Origin: a virus
IMG/VR virus record: IMGVR_UViG_3300020084_000030
Coordinates: 1-43,801 of that record
Strand: one strand, 5' to 3'
Length of the DNA stretch: 43,801 nucleotides
Part shown: piece by piece, positions 15,161-22,900 of the stretch
How positions within the stretch are numbered: the stretch's first letter is position 1
Layout of the letters: each line of letters opens with the position of its first letter
Position numbers and translations under genes: made by a program
The notes under the pieces: model-generated
The model's input: only the letters and a program-made list of their open reading frames with translations
What the model was told of the DNA's origin: nothing
The model's database searches: none

Positions 15161-16631
15161 ATTTAATGGCAGTAGCAACTACCTTTACAGTAGTTAAAGT
15201 TGTTGCTGATGCTGGTGTGACCAAAAGACGAATATTGCCAGAATTAATATCAGCAGAATACGAAGCAATATATGTATCAGATGCTATAGCATTTTGCTCA
15301 GTTATAGTTACATCAATGCCGTTGTGTATCAATAATAGTTTTGATACATGTGTATTATTTCCCGATTTTGCTTGAATCAAATATTCCACTGAAGAGAATG
15401 TGGAAGCAGGGAGGGGGAGAATTGGATATTGCGATGTTGACCCCGTTGTATTTGAAGCAGATGTATAAACAGCAACATTATTAACAGATAACATAGTAGC
15501 AGACGCAATTCCTAAAGTTGGGTCTGTTAATATAGGAGAGGTTAAAGTTTTGTTGGTTAAAGTTTCTACATTATTTAAAGTAGAAAGAGTGCCACTCGTA
15601 GGTAACGTTACATCCGTATTAGCAGTGGTTGTTACACTCAAAGTATGAGCACCAGTGTGTGTAAAATTACCGCCAAGAGTAATTGTTTTAGTGCCATTAT
15701 TTACACCAGTGCCACCGTAGGTTGGCGAAATAATTGTGCCATTCCAAACACCATTAGCAAGTGTTCCTACTGAAGTTAGATTGGAAGAAACAATTCCACT
15801 ACCTAATGCAGTCGATCCAATTACAGTAGTGCCATTAATCTTATAAGTTTTTCCTTCGGCAAGATTCCAACTTTCAGAAGAAGACCACGAAGTATATCCG
15901 TGACTATAAGTTAAAGTAACTCCAGTAGTGCCAACATTAAATCCAGACCCATCAGCGGCAGCTGCACTACTTGTGCCGTTAGCAATAATTACAACTTTAT
16001 CGGTGATTGCTAAATCAGTAGTACTAATTGTAGTGGTAGCACCTTGTACTAGCAAATCCCCAGTAATAGTTAAATTACCAGATATAGTTGCTAATGTGCC
16101 ATTATCTCCGATGATTGAATCAGTAAACTGATTGTCGGTGTCATTCCACTTTGTTAGTTTATTTTGAGAAAGATTATCGCCATTTTTAATAGCAACTGTT
16201 ACATCAATACTACCATCAAAACTTGTGCCAGATAGTCCTGTGCCAATGGTTAATGTTTTATCAATTGCTGCTTCGATAGTAATATTTTGACTACCATCAA
16301 ATGCAATACCGTTGATTGTTCTTGCTGTTGCTAATTTTGTTGCAGTATCAGCATTACCAACTAACGCACCAGTAAATGACTGTGAAAAAATATTAGCAAA
16401 TTTGAAAGAAGATGACCCAAGATTATAAGTGGTGTTAGCAGAAGGTAATACAGTAGCGCCAAAAGAAGCGTTGGACATATTTGCCCTTGCTATTTCATAA
16501 CCACCAGCGGTTACTCCATCATGCAACCTCAAAGCATAGTTGCTAAGATTTACTGATAACTCACCTTGTGCTCCAGTAAAGTTATTATTTTGTGTTGCAG
16601 TGCCTCTTCTAAACTGTACTTGGGTTGCCAT
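15156..16631 (-). CDS. Tail-fibre protein with Mtd-like N-terminal anchor and shared C-terminal domain
   Basis: This 491-aa protein opens with MATQVQFRRGTATQNNNFTG, then QGELSVNLSNYALRLHDG. This is the basic 'FRRGT...GELxVDxxxxxLRLHDG' anchor seen at the N-terminus of phage fibres and of the major tropism determinant. The shaft has many Thr/Asn/Gly strands (GNLTITGDLLVQGATTTIST). A module TTDLAITDKVVIIANG (about 199-214) is shared with the 1641-aa protein. Residues about 414-491 (EYLIQAKSGNNTHVSKLLLI, then IDVTITEQNAI and SADINSGNIRLLVTPAS) match the C-terminus of the 1646-aa protein. An AGGAAA ribosome site precedes the ATG. It probably forms one of several alternative fibres. Confidence 0.85.
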   Translation of the reverse strand: MATQVQFRRGTATQNNNFTGAQGELSVNLSNYALRLHDGVTAGGYEIARANMSNASFGATVLPSANTTYNLGSSSFKFANIFSQSFTGALVGNADTATKLATARTINGIAFDGSQNITIEAAIDKTLTIGTGLSGTSFDGSIDVTVAIKNGDNLSQNKLTKWNDTDNQFTDSIIGDNGTLATISGNLTITGDLLVQGATTTISTTDLAITDKVVIIANGTSSAAAADGSGFNVGTTGVTLTYSHGYTSWSSSESWNLAEGKTYKINGTTVIGSTALGSGIVSSNLTSVGTLANGVWNGTIISPTYGGTGVNNGTKTITLGGNFTHTGAHTLSVTTTANTDVTLPTSGTLSTLNNVETLTNKTLTSPILTDPTLGIASATMLSVNNVAVYTSASNTTGSTSQYPILPLPASTFSSVEYLIQAKSGNNTHVSKLLLIHNGIDVTITEQNAIASDTYIASYSADINSGNIRLLVTPASATTLTTVKVVATAIKS

Positions 16632-16648
16632 TACTTTTTCCTATAATA

Positions 16649-17176
16649 TTATGGAGTATTTAAATCAACTTGATATAGTCTGCCTTCTGGACTCATCATG
16701 TCCCAAAAAGCAATAGTTGACACGCCAAAAGCATCTGTTGTATTTGCTAGTGGGTCGTTTGGATCTGAATTAGCGTTATAATCACCAGTAGGAAACAAGG
16801 AAAGTCCAGGAAGTTCAATCCACTGCACTCCAGATCCTGTTGTTGCCAGAACATTACCAGCCGCCCCTGTACTACCATTAGCAGTCAGAGTGCCTAATAA
16901 TTTTAAATTTGTCGCATTTACATAGTAACCATCCCAAGTTAAATTGGGAGATGACCCATAAGAACCATTATTATTAAATTGAAACTCTCCGTTATTTCCA
17001 GCAAGACTAGTAGCAGATCCAATATCAATAATTGATTCTACACCGTTTTGATTTTTTTTGAGGAATAATTTACCTTCAAAGGTATTGATGGCTAATTCAC
17101 CTAAGTCAAGTTGCCCCACCTCGGGAAATTTCCCAGGTACGGCTGTACGTTTAATTCTAATCTTAGGTGCTGCCAT
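16649..17176 (-). CDS. Short fibre/adaptor protein with basic N-terminal anchor
   Basis: This 175-aa protein has the N-terminus MAAPKIRIKRTAVPGKFP, then LDLGELAINTFEGKLFLKKN, which parallels the starts of the 499-aa and 491-aa fibres. NNGEFQFNNNGSYGSSPNLT follows (residues about 60-80), a common fibre-shaft motif. Then come short strands and an end rich in Asp/Pro (YNANSDPNDPLANTTDAFGV). It looks like a fibre with anchor and short shaft but no large tip, so it may be a connector or a natural short version. A GAGAGGAAG ribosome site and a CTAAATA late-type promoter lie upstream. Confidence 0.8.
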   Translation of the reverse strand: MAAPKIRIKRTAVPGKFPEVGQLDLGELAINTFEGKLFLKKNQNGVESIIDIGSATSLAGNNGEFQFNNNGSYGSSPNLTWDGYYVNATNLKLLGTLTANGSTGAAGNVLATTGSGVQWIELPGLSLFPTGDYNANSDPNDPLANTTDAFGVSTIAFWDMMSPEGRLYQVDLNTP

Positions 17177-17198
17177 ATGGCTTCCTCTCAGTCAGTGC

Positions 17199-17205
17199 TA
17201 TTTAG
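17199..17205 (-). promoter_or_regulatory. Probable late promoter CTAAATA inside a small palindrome
   Basis: The minus strand reads CCGCTAAATAGCACT, about 23 nt before the ATG at 17176. The element is embedded in the palindrome GCTAAATAGC. It deviates from TATAAATA at the start, so this call is weaker than the others. Confidence 0.4.
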
Positions 17206-17217
17206 CGGAGGGTGACT

Positions 17218-17439
17218 TTATGTAAAGTCTTCTTGGACAGTATTTACTGCCTTCTTTTTGGTTGTCCCAGTGGATTTATCAGATTCTAACTCGGTAATTT
17301 TTTCCCTAAGGGAGCTTACTGTCTGCGTTAGAATATTACCTCTGGTCTCTAAAATAATGTTTTGTTGGATTAAATCCGACAAACGCTTTTGATAAACTTG
17401 AATCAAAGAATTGTAATCAATTTCGACATCATTAGACAT
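17218..17439 (-). CDS. Small coiled-coil protein in the fibre cluster
   Basis: This 73-aa protein is helical almost throughout. Residues about 8-55 show heptad spacing of Leu/Ile/Val (YNSLIQVYQKRLSDLIQQNI, SLREKITELE), predicting a coiled coil. A Lys/Thr-rich linker and a polar end (KKKAVNTVQEDFT) follow. No family is recognised. It lies between two fibre genes with a TGGAG ribosome site. Small coiled-coil proteins in such places can be fibre chaperones or trimerisation partners, but this is only inferred. It resembles in style, not clearly in sequence, the 68-aa coiled-coil protein at 19727-19933. Confidence 0.75.
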   Translation of the reverse strand: MSNDVEIDYNSLIQVYQKRLSDLIQQNIILETRGNILTQTVSSLREKITELESDKSTGTTKKKAVNTVQEDFT

Positions 17440-17456
17440 AATTTACTCCATATAAA

Positions 17457-18956
17457 TCAGAATGTACCGCCATCCACGAGTGTGTTAATTAACTCAAAAG
17501 TGCCAGCGTTATTATTTAAAACTTGATTGGTTGCAGTGCCGAAGCTACCTAACCAAAGACCTTTCATCTGGACATTTGCTAATGTACCAGATAGTTGAGG
17601 ACCAGCGGCTTCAGTTGTATCATCTACAAATAAGAATCCAGTGTTTCCATCCCAGAAGATAGAAGATGTTTTTGCAGATGAGTCGTAGTAGTGGAATCTA
17701 AAACCACGGTCAGTCGAAGTTGCTGCTGATGGTGCAGCACCATTGACAGTGCCTAATTCTAAAACAGGGTCATCATATGTTGTGACGGTTGAATTAGAAG
17801 TAGTTGTGCTACCATTAACTGTTAAGTTACCAGAAACAGTTACGTTTGCTCCAGAAAGAGTAATAGCAGTTGATCCATCAGAAGCTTTAATATCATTGCC
17901 ATTTACTCTTAAATCACCTGCAACAGTAACATCATTACCACTATAAGTAATAGGAGAATTTACTAATTGGTCGTTAGTATTATCCCAACCCATAATAGTG
18001 TTATCAGTAAGAGCACCACCATTCTTTAGTTGAATATCATCAGCATTAACTGTAATACCGATACCAGCACCAACTGCTAAATCAACAGTTTGACCTTCGC
18101 TTGCTGAAGATGTCTTAGCAAGACCATCACCAGCAGTTACATCAGCAACATAGTTACCAGTGGTATCAGTGCCAAGAGCAACTGAGTTAGCTTCGATAGT
18201 TGCAGTTAGAGTTGCGTTAGCAAGGTCAGTGATAGTTACACTACCGCTTAAATCACCTGCAAGAGTGATTGTGAAATCTGCAACGTCGAAATCTAACTTT
18301 CCAGCACCGCCAGCATTATCTGTGTAGGTAACGGAAATGCCAGATTCGCTGTTGCTGCTAACCATAGCACCAACAATATCTTCAATTCTTTCTGCTGCAA
18401 TTGTTACTGCTCCATTCACAACAGAAAAATCTGAAGTCGGAAAATTAGCAACACCAGCGTTAGTATCTGTTGCCAATTCTGCAGCAATAGTAACTACGTT
18501 ATTGGTAATAGTTGTGTCAATACCTTCACCACCAGTAAAGGTGAGTGTTTCTCCTGTATTGATGGTATCTGTGCCAGTATCTCCAGCAATAGATAAATTA
18601 CTTACAACTTCTGCCCATGACATAACACCATTTACATCTGTCTTTAAGAAGTAATTTGCAGTAGGTGTTGCTGGAAGTGTGTAGGTAGTATTTGATGCTG
18701 AAGTATCTGGTGCTTTCAGTGAGACACTACCGCCACCACCAGCACCAGTTTTTGCGTGTAGTTTTACTGATTGCCCAGTAGTTGAATTTTCTTTAATCCA
18801 GTAGCGAGCAGACCCAAAAAATTTATTATTATTGGTTGTGCTATCAAGTCCCACATAAAAATTATATTCATCATTGACAAATGCTGGTTCACCTGCAGCT
18901 AATGCTGGGAGGTTTGCTTGCGTACCTCTTTTAAACTTAATCGTTGGTGCCGCCAT
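17457..18956 (-). CDS. Tail-fibre protein with basic N-terminal anchor
   Basis: This 499-aa protein begins MAAPTIKFKRGTQANLPALA and GEPAFVNDEYNFYVGLD, the anchor type of the neighbouring fibres. SVSLKAPDTSASNTTYTLPA follows (about residues 78-97), then GVMSWAEV, shared with the 245-aa protein. The shaft to about residue 350 is a run of Thr/Asn/Asp strands (TGTDTINTGETLTFTGGEG, DLSGSVTITDLANATLTATI). A VSGNLTVNGSTTTSNSTVTT and DDPVLELG block (about 375-402) is the counterpart of the modules in the 491- and 1641-aa proteins. The last 90 residues contain RGFRFHYYDSSAKTSSIFWD. It was probably duplicated from a common fibre ancestor. A TAGGAC ribosome site and CATAAATA late promoter lie upstream. 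Confidence 0.85.
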   Translation of the reverse strand: MAAPTIKFKRGTQANLPALAAGEPAFVNDEYNFYVGLDSTTNNNKFFGSARYWIKENSTTGQSVKLHAKTGAGGGGSVSLKAPDTSASNTTYTLPATPTANYFLKTDVNGVMSWAEVVSNLSIAGDTGTDTINTGETLTFTGGEGIDTTITNNVVTIAAELATDTNAGVANFPTSDFSVVNGAVTIAAERIEDIVGAMVSSNSESGISVTYTDNAGGAGKLDFDVADFTITLAGDLSGSVTITDLANATLTATIEANSVALGTDTTGNYVADVTAGDGLAKTSSASEGQTVDLAVGAGIGITVNADDIQLKNGGALTDNTIMGWDNTNDQLVNSPITYSGNDVTVAGDLRVNGNDIKASDGSTAITLSGANVTVSGNLTVNGSTTTSNSTVTTYDDPVLELGTVNGAAPSAATSTDRGFRFHYYDSSAKTSSIFWDGNTGFLFVDDTTEAAGPQLSGTLANVQMKGLWLGSFGTATNQVLNNNAGTFELINTLVDGGTF

Positions 18957-18986
18957 TTAATGTCCTATCTATACGATTTCTTTTAC

Positions 18987-18994
18987 TATTTATG
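18987..18994 (-). promoter_or_regulatory. Late promoter octamer CATAAATA
   Basis: The minus strand reads TTCATAAATAGTAAAAG, 31 nt before the ATG at 18956, in the 49-base gap after the 112-aa gene. Confidence 0.6.
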
Positions 18995-19005
18995 AATTAG
19001 AATAA

Positions 19006-19344
19006 TTAAAATCCACCGCCATCAACATCAATAAGATTGTCAAGCTCGACATCCAATTCATCAATAAAGGATTGTGGCAATCCAGGTGATGTAAGATCTG
19101 TTGCCGCAGTTGCGAGCACAACATCTGGATTGACAAATTTATATTTTTTTAAAGCAGCATCATAAACCATTACATAATGATTTGTAGTATTTCCTACTTT
19201 ATCCAAAGCAGAGGAATCTACATTTCCTAAATCTTCTAGTGACTGTGCCAAGAGCTGTGTGGTGGATAAACGGAGATTTGTTGCTGAAGTTAATTGAGCG
19301 GTAATATTATTACCATATGTCATTTTTATGCGATACTCTGACAT
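19006..19344 (-). CDS. Small virion-type protein of the fibre cluster, unknown
   Basis: This 112-aa protein starts MSEYRIKMTYGNNITAQLTS. A helical region (LRLSTTQLLAQSLEDLGNVD) and a beta hairpin (NHYVMVYDAALKKYKFVNPD) follow, the latter of the 'fibre display' type seen in phage and bacterial repeat proteins. The C-terminus is acidic and ends DVDGGGF, reminiscent of the VDGGTF end of the 499-aa fibre. The start is the ATG at 19344 with AGGAG seven bases upstream; an in-frame TTG just before it is not needed. It overlaps the stop of the 110-aa gene (TGATG), so the two are coupled. Its structural role is inferred. Confidence 0.75.
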   Translation of the reverse strand: MSEYRIKMTYGNNITAQLTSATNLRLSTTQLLAQSLEDLGNVDSSALDKVGNTTNHYVMVYDAALKKYKFVNPDVVLATAATDLTSPGLPQSFIDELDVELDNLIDVDGGGF

Positions 19345-19676
19345 CAAGTAACTCCTGGTGATACGGTTACGATTCCTTCTGCTACTCTGGTTTTTACCCC
19401 ACCGCTGGATGTAATAACCAAATCATAAACATAACGTCCAGGTTTTAAAAGTTTGGTAGCAAAATTGCCCATTGATAATTTTAACTTACCATCTGATCTA
19501 TTGATAAATGAAGTGCCAAAATTATTATATGACGAAGAAGTATGAGTTTTTCTAATTTTTGCTTCGGCTGTATAACCAGTCAAATCCAATGGTAGATTAT
19601 TTGCTGATGTCACAGTAAACTGTGCCTCAAAATCTGCTCCTTGCTCCACAACTAAATTTACAGGTATGGCTGCCAT
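19344..19676 (-). CDS. Small beta-sandwich phage protein (BppU N-terminal / Ig-like type)
   Basis: This 110-aa protein has the pattern VVEQGADFEAQFTVTSANNL, PLDLTGYTAEAKIRKTH and then LLKPGRYVYDLVITSSGGVK and VAEGIVTVSPGVT. This strand order (ligand-free beta-sandwich with 'PxDLTGYTxxxxIR' and 'GxYxYDLxxT' strands) is typical of small phage baseplate or fibre-associated domains such as the BppU N-terminal type. The similarity is by pattern only. It lies directly behind the terminator/late-promoter element at 19687-19719 and couples to the next gene. It probably acts as an adaptor between the baseplate and fibres. Confidence 0.75.
   Translation of the reverse strand: MAAIPVNLVVEQGADFEAQFTVTSANNLPLDLTGYTAEAKIRKTHTSSSYNNFGTSFINRSDGKLKLSMGNFATKLLKPGRYVYDLVITSSGGVKTRVAEGIVTVSPGVT
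19352..19356 (-). promoter_or_regulatory. Ribosome binding site fixing the start at 19344
   Basis: AGGAG on the minus strand lies seven bases before the ATG at 19344. This supports ATG over the preceding in-frame TTG at 19347. Confidence 0.65.
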
Positions 19677-19686
19677 CGCTACCTAC

Positions 19687-19719
19687 AAAAAACCCTTCGT
19701 ATGATATTTATACGAAGGG
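19687..19719 (-). terminator. Strong intrinsic terminator with a late promoter in its loop
   Basis: The minus-strand sequence has a perfect 10-bp stem, CCCTTCGTAT (19719-19710) with ATACGAAGGG (19702-19693). The 7-base loop is AAATATC, and a run of six T (19692-19687) follows. It lies between the coiled-coil gene (stop at 19727) and the 110-aa gene (ATG at 19676). It is the clearest terminator in the window and would end transcripts of the giant fibre genes upstream. Confidence 0.88.
19705..19712 (-). promoter_or_regulatory. Late promoter TATAAATA (perfect) inside the terminator hairpin
   Basis: A perfect late consensus begins in the last three bases of the 5' stem arm and runs through the loop. 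It lies about 28 nt before the ATG at 19676. Transcripts starting from it would begin within or after the 3' arm and so escape the hairpin. Confidence 0.7.
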
Positions 19720-19726
19720 GGGAGAA

Positions 19727-19933
19727 TTATTCTTCAGTTGTAGTTTCTTCTTCAGGTAACTCACCCAAATCTTCAGATTCGGATTTTTCAAGCAATTCGA
19801 GAGTTTCTAAACCACCTTGTAATTTGAGTTTATACTCTTGTGCTTTTGCCAACTCTGCTTGAATCTGAGCAATTTTTTCGTCAATTTCTTTGAGTTGATT
19901 TTGAAAATTTTCTTTCAGACCAGTAGTATCCAT
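19727..19933 (-). CDS. Small coiled-coil protein
   Basis: This 68-aa protein, MDTTGLKENFQNQLKEIDEK onward, shows a heptad pattern to about residue 45 (IAQIQAELAKAQEYKLKLQG), then an acidic tail rich in Glu. It is probably a coiled-coil trimer or dimer. The ATG at 19933 is preferred over an in-frame TTG at 19954. The late-promoter octamer at 19965-19958 would place the transcript start at or after that TTG. It lies between the 1646-aa fibre gene and the terminator. A chaperone or assembly role for the giant fibre is inferred from size and place. Confidence 0.7.
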   Translation of the reverse strand: MDTTGLKENFQNQLKEIDEKIAQIQAELAKAQEYKLKLQGGLETLELLEKSESEDLGELPEEETTTEE

Positions 19934-19957
19934 ACGCTTAAAATAACAACACAATGC

Positions 19958-19965
19958 TATTTATT
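19958..19965 (-). promoter_or_regulatory. Late promoter octamer AATAAATA within a hairpin, with extended -10 look
   Basis: The minus strand reads GTGCTATAATAAATAGC. The octamer sits in the inverted repeat GCTAT-AATAA-ATAGC (19970-19956). The same stretch also contains TGCTATAAT, an extended -10 type sigma70 element. It lies about 25 nt before the ATG at 19933. Confidence 0.5.
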
Positions 19966-19977
19966 ATAGCACGGATG

Positions 19978-22900
19978 TCAAGAGATTACGTAATTTTTTT
20001 GAATAATCAAACGATTTAAATAATCATTTCCATCAAATGCAGGAGTATAACGTAATCTAACATTACCCCCAGAAATGTCTGCAGTAAATGCTCCGAGTAA
20101 TCTATTATTAAAAATAGTTGAATACTCTGTTACATAAACATCTGTGCCATCATTTAAAAGCATTAACTCCGTTGAATGAATATAATTGTTGACTGTATTT
20201 TTAATTTGAATTAAATATTTTGCTGTATAAACAGATGATACTCCAAATGAATCAACAGTAATGGTTGCCGAAGAAGTGGAATCTATAACTTCTAAATTAT
20301 CTAAAATTCTAACAATTTTTAATACACCATAGTTTTGTGTATCATTACCAGATTGATAATACAGGAAAGGCGGAGCATTTTGTGGTACTGTAAATCTAAC
20401 AGTAGTATTACTACCATTACCGTTACCAATAACACCAGTTGTATATAAATTTGCTCCAATAGGACCAGGAGATGTAACAATATTAAATGGGTGACCCGTT
20501 ACATCTCCTAATCGAAATACATATTCTTTACCAGGAATTAATTGTAAATCGGGTAAAACACCCAAATCTTGTGAAATATTTACATCTAAAATTTTATATC
20601 TATTGGTTTCTTTGGTAATTTCAAATGTTGATACACCAGCAACTCCAACACCAATTTCTATCTCGCTTGGATTTGCAGGAAGTAATCCAACATTTCCTAA
20701 TAAAGTCCTAGGTCCTATATTTTGTAGTTTTCCTAAAGTAATTCCTTTTTCTTTAATATCAATAACATTTTGAGGATTGATATCAAATAAACTAAATTTA
20801 TACCTAGCAACACCTAAACTACTAGATCCAGATGTTTGTCCTGAAGAATATGTAGCAGCATTTACATCTAATTCTAAGAAACCACTCTCATGAATAGATC
20901 CAACTGTTACTTGACCACCAGAAATATAACTACCAGGATTTGTAGACTTTGCTACAGTAAAAGTATCGCTATCGACTAATGTAATTTGATATGTGCCATT
21001 AAATGTATCTGGAATTATCCCTTCTACTTCTACAAAATCCCCATCATTTAATAGGTGAGCAACAGAAGTATTGAATGTAACTAAATTTGTAGATGCACTC
21101 CATGTTGCTGATGAAATATTTTTTGAGACACCAGTTTTTTTTAGAATATCTCTAGTGCCGCCAACAGAAATTGCTGAGTTTATTGGAGGTAAAATACCTT
21201 TAACTACAGGAGTAAATTTACTGATACCACTTAAATAAGTATCTTCGTTTGGTACTCCAGTGCCTAATCTTGACGGGGATAAAATGCCAGAAACAATGGC
21301 AGAAGCATCTAGTTGATTTAACGATAGTAATTCCCAATTATCTGGGTCTGTTGCTGGTAAAGCAGTGAGAATCCAAGTTTGCACTACTGTATTTGGATCT
21401 CCATCTAACTCATTCTTTTGTACTGCTATATCTCCAGGTTTTAATGCATTACCAATAAATGTTAACGTTTGACCAGCGGTAAGTGTTGGTAGTGATTGAT
21501 CTACGGTAATCGTTTTATTAACAACATCAATTCCACCAATTACAATTCTAGTATTAGCTGGAATTCCTGTACCAGTTATTAAAAGACCATCACGTAAATT
21601 TGTTACACTGTTTAAAACAATAGTATTTGTAGTATTACTAACAACAGTTTTATATGCTACAGGAATATATTCCTGTAGTCTTTCTGTATCAGTTTCAATT
21701 GTATAAACTACAAATTGTTGTGTTTGTGGTAATTGAGAAACATCAATTTTTCCGTTAGAATCTAATTGTACAATTAAACCAGGAATACTTGCGGTGCCTT
21801 TGTTTAATCCAATAAAGTTTCCTAATACAGAAGATTTGTTGATATAATCTCTGACTGCTTTTTGAGTCGGTAATACAGTATGAGCCGCACCAACTACTCC
21901 GCCTAAAGTATCATCTGGAGAAAATTTAAATATTGGTACTCCAGGAGATCCTTTAAGTTGTAAAGAATCTAATACTCCAAGAGCAACAGATCCATTAAAT
22001 GTTACTTTACCGCTTCTTAAATCTACATTGAAAAATTGACCGACACTAAAATTACCGCTTTGATCTGTAGCACTAACATAACATTTTCCAGAATCTATTT
22101 CAACATTTTGTGTTGCTGTGACAGTGACACCACCATTTTGTGGAAATGCAGTATAATTAATTCCAGACCCTACATACTCAAAAGTGTGCCCAGAACTATT
22201 AACTGTTGATGGCGAGAATAATTGAATTTGTGCGTTATTTGCTATTGCTGCTACTTGAGCATTTGTTAATGGAAAATTGGTCGTAAATTGAGTATTATTT
22301 CCTTCGTTGTAACTTAATACTTCCCCTACTACTTGCTCATTTCCATTTGGATCTAAACCTAAACCAGGAATTTTAATAATATAATTTGGAATTGGTGGTG
22401 CTTGGAAACCAGTTACGGTTACTTTAGTAAATACGGATCCAGTTGCAATAGTAATTTCTCCAGTAGAAGATCCTGGTGTATTAGCATAATTAGCATTCCA
22501 TGCAGTATCTAAAATAATAGAAATTCTATTAGTTTGAAAATCTACGCTATCAATGATTCTTCCAGTGCCATTGATTGATGGAGTAGAAACATGATTAGCA
22601 ATTGTTATTGCTTGACCTCTTTCAAATTTTCCAATATCTACAATTGAAACTTCTATAGTAACTTTTGTTTTAGTATTTCCAGCTGTTGAAGAAAATACAG
22701 TTCCTATAATACTACTTGGTGTTTGATTTATATCAGTTTTTGTAATATTCTGTACTGAAGAAACTTGCCCTGCAGAAAAAATGGGCAATACATTATCAGA
22801 AAAACCAACTGCTTTTAATCCTTCTATACCAAAGTTTGTAGCAGAGTTAGTAATAGAAGCATACCCGCCAGATTCACAAAGTACACCTACTGCTTCAAAA

